From NCBI GenBank assembly GCA_024305405.1, contig JAKNDB010000069.1:1-64000 (forward strand): DNA of 64,000 bases. Reading direction: 5' to 3'. A program made the translations under genes and the position numbers. This DNA comes from Dirofilaria immitis (taxonomy: Eukaryota; Nematoda; Chromadorea; Rhabditida; Onchocercidae). Shown in pieces: positions 51,801 through 61,300 of the stretch; position 1 is the stretch's first letter, and the number at the start of each line of letters is the position of its first letter. The notes under the pieces were generated by a model, which was given only the letters and a program-made list of their open reading frames with translations, did not search any database and was not told where the DNA came from.

Positions 51801-54800
51801 ATTTTAAATGTCAAAAAGTTAAATTAAATAAAAAACTAATATCACATTTAAATAAATAGTTTACAATTTTAATAATAAGATTTTATTATTAGGAATTATA
51901 AATTATAGTTATGGAAAATAAAATTTAAATTTTAAGATTATTAAATAAAATAGAGAAATTATTCAAATGAAATGTAAGTGGTAATACAATTTCAAATTTA
52001 TGAATAAAGCATTTTTCATAAATTTTTTGGAACTAAATCAAATTCAGATGTGACGATCTAATTTTAAGTTTAATTAACAATAATTGACATTATAAAGAAA
52101 AATGACAAAAGAATTACTAATTATGAGAAGTATAAATATATACTATTAGTATTTTGATATCAGTAATTGAGACATTTTTTTGAACTTTTGGATTGCAGAA
52201 ATTGGATCAAGTTCACATATTTGTTCCGAAGTTTATCATGGTAGCAAACCATTTAGTGAACCTGAAACAAGGTATCATATTATCAATAAAATTATTAATT
52301 TTAAAATCATTGATAAATACTTTGATTATTCTCAAAACTTATGATTTGCATAATTTTCTTCTAATTAGAAATTTTTGGGTATATTTCAGTCTTTGTCGAA
52401 AATTTTATAGACATTTCAAACCACCATCAATACTTTATTAATTTACATGCATCAATTTTTAAGTTACTAACAAATTTCACACATATATATAATTTAGCTC
52501 AAAAAAGTTTAATTTTTTAAATTTTTTACTTTCTTAACAAATTTTTAGTTTTTTAATTTTAATTTTCTTTAAAAAATTTAAAATAAACTATGAATTCTTA
52601 ACTTAAACAGTAATATTTTTACTATCAACTTTTATCGTTAAAAATATATAATTAATTAATTTATTTACAATGGTTATTATCTACTTTTATACTCATACAT
52701 ATTTATTTAAATTCCATCATATTCGCAAAAAACTGAATGAAAAATTTTTATGAAATTTCAGAAATTTTTCTGCTAATTTTTAAAAAACCGAGTCATTTTT
52801 TTTTGTAATAAAGAGGATTTGATAACCTGTTTCATTAATTGATAACACTGAAAAGACACAATCATTGTCATATGTTGGCAAAGAAAATAATTATAGAGGT
52901 AAATTCCTAAAAATACAAATTATAAGAATGAAATATGATTGAATCATTTTTACAAATGTTCCAAGTAATCAATAATGATAAAAGGTAACATTGTCAATTG
53001 ATAAAATAAGTTATCGGATCATGCTTTATGAGTGTTTCAATCCATCATAATGTTAAAAGAGCAATACCAATTCTTAGAACAAGTTTTCCAAATCATCCTT
53101 ACAGAAGTTCGAAATAATTTAATTAATGAAAGATAATATTATCAATTGATAAAACAATTTATTGAATCACTGTTTGGGAATATTTCAAATAATCACAGTG
53201 ATAAAAATACTATTATCAATTGATAAAGCAAATGATGAAAATTAATTTTTGTAAATGCCTTAAATTATCATAATGATACGAGGTAGCAATATGGTGACAG
53301 AAACATATAATAAATTTCTAAAATCTTCTCATTTATGTTAATTTTTAAAATATGCTATAATGATATGATATATGATAATTAATTAGAGCAATACGGGACA
53401 AAATGTTATCAACGGAAATGTTTGGTAAAGTTGACGCTTTTATCACATTGCATACATATAGTCAAATGTGGATTCATCCATACAGTCATCAGCGACATTC
53501 AGTTCCTAATGATGTTGATGATCTTGTAAGGAATTTACTGATTTTCTAAAATTTTTATTTAAATAATTAAATTTAACCAAATTTTATTTTATCGATATCA
53601 AATTACTTGCTGTAAAATACTGAATAAAAAGGAACAAAAAATAATTTTCTTTTATTCAATTAATATTCGAAATGAAAAATCAAAAATTTTTTTTTTAATA
53701 AATTACAAGTTTAGAAGAGATGAAATATGAAATTCTTTTTAAGAAATATAAATAAAAATAATTGATTTACTATATATTTTTTAAGCTTTTTTTCCATTTT
53801 TTCTCAATTTGAATTATATCAATTAAAATAAATTAATTCCAAGAAAAATGAAAGGAAAAAGGTTTTTTTATTTTTTTTTTAGGAAGAAGTTGGAAAACAA
53901 GCTGTTGAAGCGCTGGAAGATGTTTATGGAACAAAATTTCGGTTTGGTACTGGAGCTGATATTTTATGTACAATATTTTCTATTTTATTTTTTACAATCT
54001 CCAATTTTTCTATTTTTACTTTATTTTTCAAATTTAATTAATATTGATAAATTGAAATGAAATTTAATAAAATTTTTAAAACTTTTATGTGTTTATTAAA
54101 ACATTTTAAATTATTCACGATTTCTTGATGAATTATTTATTAAATAACGAATGATATTAGCAATCAAAAAGAAGATTCATATAAATTAAACTTTAGATCC
54201 TTCATCAGGTGGCTCAGATGATTGGGCTAAATCAAAAGCTGGAGTAAAATTTGTATATCTACTTGAGCTCAGGCCTGGTGAAAATGGTTAGTTGACTAAT
54301 TTTTTATATAATCTAAATTAAAAAGTTGTTGAAATTTAAGGAAGAATGTTGTTGTAATGTGAAATTAAAATTGAATTACAATTTATTTAATTAAATTAAT
54401 GATTCATAAAAGATTTTTGAAGTGAATATTAAAAAATTAGACTGAATTATTCAAACCAAATAAAGCATAGAATTTAAAAAAATGAATAATTTTATTTTAA
54501 ATATAATTCAGATTATAATGGATTTCTGCTCGATCGTCGCCAATTGATACCAACTGGTCGTGAAACTTGGGCTGGTGTACGAGTTGTTATCGATGCAATT
54601 ATACGATCAAGAAGTTCTTTTTATTTTCTCATAATTCCAAAAATATTCAAATATAATATCAAATTTTCAATAATAAGTTAGAATTTAGAATTTCTATGCA
54701 AGAGATAACGAATTAATTCGTATAATATTATAGGAGCAATAGCGCCAGGTATTACAGTTAAATTAAATACTAATCGATCACGTGAAACCACATCCTATTT

Positions 54801-55891
54801 TTCAACATCACATTTTCCATTACGGTATCCATTTAAAACTACAACAGCAACGCCACTGTTAAAATCATTAACTATCACAACAATCCGATCAACATCTCGA
54901 AAAAATTATTATTATCGAATGCAAAATTTTCGACGAAAAAATGCATTTATTCAACGTAAATTTCCACGACTTCCAAAAAGCATGTTTTCGTTCTTTTTTA
55001 TTTCCTTCAAGTTTTAATTTTATATTAAAATTTAAATTTCATTGTTTTGTCTATTTTAATTAATTAATAAAATTTAAAAAAAGGCATTATAGCAGGTATA
55101 TTAAGCACTTTTTGAAATTTAATAATATCAAGAAATTTTTTCCTAAAATGTTTAATCTTTTCAACAATTACTTTAATAAAAGATCATTCGACGACATGAA
55201 AATTCGTACAGAATAAATTATGCTCTTGATTATAGACTGATGAAAATGATTAAAATTTGATATGTAAAACTTCTCAATAGAGACAATAGAAGATGAATTA
55301 CTAATTTGTATTCGCAAATTGCTTACTTTAAATTTAATACGTTAAAATTCTTTAATAGATATAGCAATGAGAATTCGGATTCTTATTGTATCAGTAAAAT
55401 TGTTTGAATAAATTCAATACGAAGAAATTTTTAAATAAATAAGAGGAAGTTGAACTTTTATTGGTATCATAAATTGCTTTGTCGTATTGTTAACAACTTA
55501 TTCTAAAATTTCTTTTAATGTTTAAAATTTTATCCCCATACTGTAATAGTCAATATGGTTTAATATTAAATTGTATGGATAGGCAAAATATATAGGCAAT
55601 TAATGATTTTTATGTTCGTTTATAGAAAAAAATTAATTTTAAATATAATTTGAGAATGTTCTACCTAAAATAACAGCCAAAGCCAAACATTTTTATGGGT
55701 TGAGAGAAAAGCTTAATTTGGCTTTTAGCCTCGATTCATTTGTCATCCATGGAAGTTATATTCATTTTACAGAATTATGTATCGATGAAACACCATGGTG
55801 TCGTAGCTGGATTGATACTAATTCGAACATCTGTCGAACAGCAGCAACTTATATGCAACAAAAGTGTGCTCTTTCATGTCGATCGTGTTAA
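45879..55891 (+). CDS. Secreted M14A carboxypeptidase with C-terminal ShKT domain (carboxypeptidase 2)
   Basis: Fourteen exons: 45879-45976, 47471-47558, 49232-49368, 49958-50229, 50462-50548, 50816-50938, 51502-51616, 52199-52271, 53387-53525, 53883-53967, 54197-54286, 54512-54613, 54734-54955, 55773-55891; 582 aa after removing one A at 49980-49986. Order: signal peptide (hydrophobic core near residues 8-20), propeptide (KVIRMIPENKKQL, NFWRSPT), catalytic domain with zinc ligands H211, E214 and H353, NRNF, and catalytic E429 in LLELRP. A Thr/Ser/Arg-rich tail starts after an RSRR motif, and a six-cysteine ShKT domain ends the protein. GGSDDW places Asp where CPB has Asp255, suggesting preference for basic C-terminal residues. 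C. elegans SURO-1, a cuticle-related carboxypeptidase, is the kind of nematode protein it resembles. The last two junctions are inferred from phase and splice sites. Confidence 0.88.
46015..46350 (+). repeat. Degenerate acgtaa/acgtga-containing repeat in intron 1
   Basis: Within the first intron of carboxypeptidase 2 a diverged motif recurs: 'acgtaatattttgaaat', 'acgcgtgaatattttatgcatta', 'acgtgtgaaatttcc', 'acgtaatatac', 'acgtaaaatttttatacatta' and 'acgtgaaaattttatg'. Spacing is irregular, at roughly 20-60 bp. No coding potential. The CG-containing motif stands out from the AT-rich background. Confidence 0.45.
48067..48120 (+). ncRNA. tRNA-like 5' half (relic), box A present
   Basis: A segment reading like the first half of a tRNA: a 7-base acceptor strand starting gcccgat, then 'tagctcaattattagagc', which is a good D-arm (gctc/gagc) and box A. 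The anticodon stem is weak, no clear T-arm is seen, and the 3' acceptor complement (atcgggc) is missing. It lies in a carboxypeptidase 2 intron. Most likely a truncated tRNA pseudogene or the head of a tRNA-derived element, not a working tRNA. Confidence 0.35.
52890..53300 (+). repeat. Diverged tandem repeat, about 74-bp period, in an intron
   Basis: The core 'attatcaattgataaaacaa' and variants occur at 52990-53009, about 53064-53083, 53138-53157 and 53212-53231, spaced 74 bp apart. The rest of each unit also aligns (an 'atcat..' then a 'tttcaat' block). Weaker units may flank these at both ends. The core contains a palindromic 'atcaattgat'. It lies in the intron before the carboxypeptidase 2 exon carrying zinc ligand H353. 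Confidence 0.75.
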
Positions 55892-58308
55892 ATTCCAAAG
55901 TTTTTTTATTTTAAATAGTCTATTTTTAAATAATCAATAGCAAAGAGATTACGATAATCTCTTTACAGTAGCAAATTACTTTACGGTAAAACCACTTTTA
56001 TGGTTTTTGTTGAGCGGAGAAAGAAGGAAAAACTATTTCGCTTAATTTTAAAATAATTATTGTTGTTCATTATAATATCGTATCCTTCTGTTCACTTGTC
56101 ATCTTCAGCGATTATCGAGGGTGGAGGGGAGGATGGTACAATAAGAAATAAACTATAAGCGCAAAAACAGGTAATATCAGAAGGAAGTTATAATACATCA
56201 AAAACATTGATTTCCAAATTTATTTATACATAAAGAAATTAGGAATAGAACTGAATAATCAAACTTTTTATCATTCATTTTTTAATTGATTTTTTTCTTC
56301 AAACTGTTTAAATTAATTTGAGTAAGAATATGGGTTCAAGTCAAACAGTATTTAAAAAAAATCTCAAATTTTCTTACTGCCAAATACTTTGATCTTTTCA
56401 GTATTAAAATTCATCCTATTTTAATAATTATATTCAAATTTCATTCATTCACCTTTAAAAAATCATAGAGTTATTCTAATAGATGTATTGAAATATATAA
56501 ATTAATTAATCGAAATTATTACTATTACTATTCAAAGTTACTAATTCAAATTAAATTACCGTTAAAAAAATGGGACAAAGAAAAAATAAAAATTAGAAAT
56601 AGGAAAAGAAGAAAATCAAGATAACGATTTATCTTTTTAAGGAAATAATACACGCCAACGGAAAATATAATTTTAATTATAAGATAAAATTTGATTGAGA
56701 AATGACGATTTTAATAATGAATGTAAAGGATTGTAATCTTGATTAACGTCTATGTATTTTGTTGTTTTCCTTAAAATTTCCAATTTTCCTTTTGCTATCA
56801 TTGTTTGTTTTGTTTTTATTATTGATTTAAATGTTTGATTGCTATAAAATTATATAAATTATGAGATTTTCTAAAACTTTATTAATTTTTATTCAATCAG
56901 CAAGAAGTATGCAAATAAATTATTAATAAAAACAAATTATTGATAATTGTTATCAGATTTTAATAATTTATGAAAATTTTAAAGCAAACAAAGAACTTGT
57001 TAACAAATATTGATTTAATTTCAGGATAAAAGAAAATAAAAGTTAAATAATTATTATAAAAAATTTTTTAAAGTATAAATCTCTGATAATAATATTAATA
57101 TTTAGATTTCGTTCGATACTTATTAGTATTATATGCAACTTAAGATATCCGTTTTTTTTTTTTTTTGGATGCTTCGTATGTTAACTATTAGAAAAGCAAA
57201 ATGAATCAAATCAAAATGAATTTCAATTATTTTTTATTACATAAAATTAATTATTAATATGTATATGTGAAAATGTTTTATTCGTAATATTATATTTCAT
57301 TATTTGTATTTGTATTATAAATAAAAATACTGCCGACTTAATGAACAAATTTTGATCATTTTCTTTTCTCTTTTTTTTTTTTATTAAATTATTACATGCG
57401 ATCGAATAAGGTAAACAAATAAATGAATGAAGTAAATATAATAACGAATTGCGTTATGAATAGGTTTATTAAAGCGTAGCTAAAATTGATTACAGTAATT
57501 AATCATTAATAAGGAGTAATTTACTTGATGCTTTATCATATTTTTGATTATATGCAATTGACTAATCATAATACAAAAGCAAACTCTTATCAAACTAAAT
57601 GCTTTATCGTTTTAATTATTTATTTTTACCTTCGTTATTTGAATTATTAAACTTCTGCCATCTTAATTATTTATTTTTTAAAATGAATGAAAACGGTTTT
57701 AAAATAGAATTATAAATTATGAATAGAAAGCTGATAAAAATTACATCAATAGACAAAATTCAGTAATCGATAAAATTTACATTAACTATGCAACCCCACT
57801 ATTTTCGAGTATTTCATTAATTTTTTTCCAGCTTTACTTTCCATGCTTTCTTCATGTATTGAGTGATTTTCAGTCTTATCTTCTCTCGACTAAAAAACAT
57901 TAACTCAAATAGCATAACTATTTATTTGTTTATTTATCTTTATGATATATTTGCTAGTTCATCATTATCAGTTACTGTGTAAAACAAAAATAAAAAATGT
58001 TTATCGATTAATTGATACTAAATATTCATTTACATTTTATTTATCTGTTATTACATGCATATTATATTTTGATCGGTATATGAAAGTGAATGGAAGTGCA
58101 AAACTATAATTGGCATATCATTTTAGAAGTTGATAATTTTAAATCAAAAAAATTTGCATAATAAATATTTCATGCTAATTATGTTATACAATGTCGCTGG
58201 CGTAATTTCATATTATCCTCAAAATAGTAATTATAAATGAAAATATATGTCAAAGGGCAAATAAAATGAGGGATACAGAAAAGATTATGTAGGCAGTATT
58301 TTTTAAAA
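55892..58308. other. Convergent intergenic region
   Basis: Between the 3' ends of carboxypeptidase 2 (plus) and the BPI-like gene (minus). An AATAAA at 56146-56151 could serve carboxypeptidase 2. The rest is AT-rich; no exon, RNA gene or tandem repeat is supported. Confidence 0.5.
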
Positions 58309-61300
58309 TCATCGGCAAATGGTTGATGATGTAACACCAAATAAGCTTGCAGGTATTGAATAATCTGTTGATATATGAAAAGCATGATCAATGATAGTAA
58401 ATTTTGGTTTTACCAAATGAAACGGTAATTTTATGTTTCCTAATTCAATATCATATTCTTTTGATAGTCGATTGTTAGCAACCTGAAAATTAAAATTCAA
58501 TTTTATACAAATTTCATTAAAATGTTTTAAATGTATGGAATATAGCTTAATAAATGATTAGTCTAATTGTTACTTCTGTTTGATAAGTTATTTTTAATAA
58601 AAAGATTTTCTGAAATTGTTGAAGTCAATTTCTAAATAATTATTATAAATTTCAAGTCAATATTAGTTTTATAACATTATATATATTGATGTGAAATAAT
58701 GCAAATGAAACTGACCTGCGAAATGAAGTCTTTGGCTAAATGAGCTAAATTATCTAATGCATCCGATGATAATCCAAAAGTTCGCTCCTTATCGATAAAT
58801 TTCAGCGACTGAATTTTGATGATAACACCAATTCGTTTACCTGATATTCGAATATTTCCATTAATTATGGTACTGATTATCATCGTACCAATTTTATCAT
58901 TACTATCTTCAACATAGAATACAGCTTCAAGTTGTAAATTCACTCTTGCTGTACCTGTAACAAAAATCAATAATATATCAATTCAATATTATTGATATTC
59001 GAGCAGGAGAAGTAAAGCCGAAAAAATAATAAGAGAAACGAAACGTATAAACGATCGAGAATACCACCTTTCTCTTGAATAAATTAATTGGAATCAAAAG
59101 GTTATTCTTTAAAAAATAATATAAGGATTTTTTCTTTTAGAAAGCAAAAAAATTTTGCGGTTTCATCGTTTCGTGAATTCAATGTATCATTTGTGATAAA
59201 ACATAAATGATAATTGATTCTTAATCATTTTATATGAGAAATAAAGAATCATTCATCTTTGTATTATTTAACTTTTCTGCATGAAAATTTTGAACTAAAT
59301 TTTGTGTTATTCCGTTTTACTGAATATTTTTCCCGACGTATTGATTCTAAGCTTCCCGTAACTGATAAAGCAATATATTAGCTAACCGTTATTTTTAGCC
59401 AATAATATTATTGACGGTGCATAACTGGTGTGAATTTTTATATTTATAAATTTTTCGGATATTTTTCTCGAATAGCAGGCATAATATCCCTATGCATATT
59501 CCTAAATCACTAAAAAGATTGTCCTCTTTTTTACCACCATTATTATCACTATCATCATTAATATTTATATTATCATTAACAGTGTTTCGCTTTCTTCGAC
59601 GTTTCGTAAATTTCAAAAATGCTGCTGTTGAATTTTTTCCACTATCATCAAAATCTTCATCATCCTGAAAGCAAAAGAAAATTAAAATATTCAATATTTT
59701 ATTAGAATTTTATTGAAAGAATAGCATGAAAACGAGAGAGGAAATAATAATTTGCTTTTTAGACTTTATTTTCGATTGGAAGTAAGTATCATATAATTTA
59801 TAATAATATAATTAATTTTATACCATTAAATATTATTTCATAAAATTCAAATATCCAATATTTCATTTAAGCGGATAGTAAATATATGCACTTATATTGA
59901 CAAAATAAATATGCAACATTTTTAGCATAAATTTCAATTGATTTATGAATTTTAATTGAATTAAATTTAAATGAAAAAAAAAAGCGAAAGAATTGCATTG
60001 ATATCGAAATCATCAAATCCATCGTAATCTTCACCACACGTCGTTTTTAATAATTCACCTATTTTAGGCGTTTCAGGACCAATACGAAACATGATAATTC
60101 CGCGTCTAAAATTAATTTTCACTTTTATCCTACATTCTTTTTTTTCATTAATAAATTTATCATTTTTAATTAATATAATTATTTTTATAGATTTAAAAAA
60201 TGATAATTAACATTTTAAAATTAATTTTCATCAATATATATATCTGCATTTTCTCTTTAATAATCCACCTATTTTAGGCGTTTCAGGACCAATACCAAAC
60301 ATGATAATAAATTTTTATTAATATTAAAAAAATTTTCAATAAATCCAAGTATTAAAAAAATTAAGTAATTATTAAATTTAACAAATAATAACTTATGAAA
60401 ATAATATAGAAGCGAATTAGCTGTGTAATCGCCAATTAATATATCCAACATTCGTTCATTACTTTTATCGGCAAAATGTTGTGGAAAATTCATTGGAAAC
60501 GGATAAAATGGTATTTTGTCTATTTCCTCGGTACCAAATGCTGCTAGAAATCCAACTTGAAAACGATCAGGTGTTGCAGATACCTTCATTAAATGCATAT
60601 TTAGTCTCATGTCGGATAAAATCTGAAACTAAATGCTTAATAATTTTAATTCAATAAAATTAATTCTTGGTAAAATTTGGATAAATGTCATTTAAAAAAA
60701 CATTATAATTTTGTAATAGAAGAAATTATGCATAAAATAATACTAATCGAATCAAAAATTAATATTTTTTATAAAATTTAAATAAATATTATTTTACAAT
60801 CATTTTTCATTCAGTAATGAAAAAAATATTATATAAAACGAAATTTCAATTTTTCCTCAATTATTCATTGAATTCCTCCTAAATTTTTTTCAAAAATGTT
60901 GAACAAGAAAGTTTAGAGAAATATAATAAATTATGCTCGTTTATTTTTTAAAACAGTTTTTTCAACAACCTACCACATCAAAGTAACTGTTCAAATCGCT
61001 GACATTTTGAAGAGAAATCAATCTATTATTTGGATCACAATGAATACAAGAATCTAAATTTGACGTTTCCATTTCACGTATGTCTGTATCTGACATAGAT
61101 GAAATTGATGATAAGTTAACATGTTGCAACATTTTGGTATGTGATGTTGATGATAGCTGACGCATCGATGAATTATCATTTGTTTCATGCATATTCTGAA
61201 AATATAACACTAATTAAATCATTTATTTGATTTGTTATCAATGATTAATTGATTAATAGTTTTGTTCGGTAAGTTTTTAATTATTTTATAAATTTATCAA

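Noticed and set aside
54614..54680. Read-through end of carboxypeptidase 2 at a stop near 54680
   Set aside because: Possible, but it would orphan the in-phase linker and ShKT exons that follow with good splice sites; kept only as a test in the findings.
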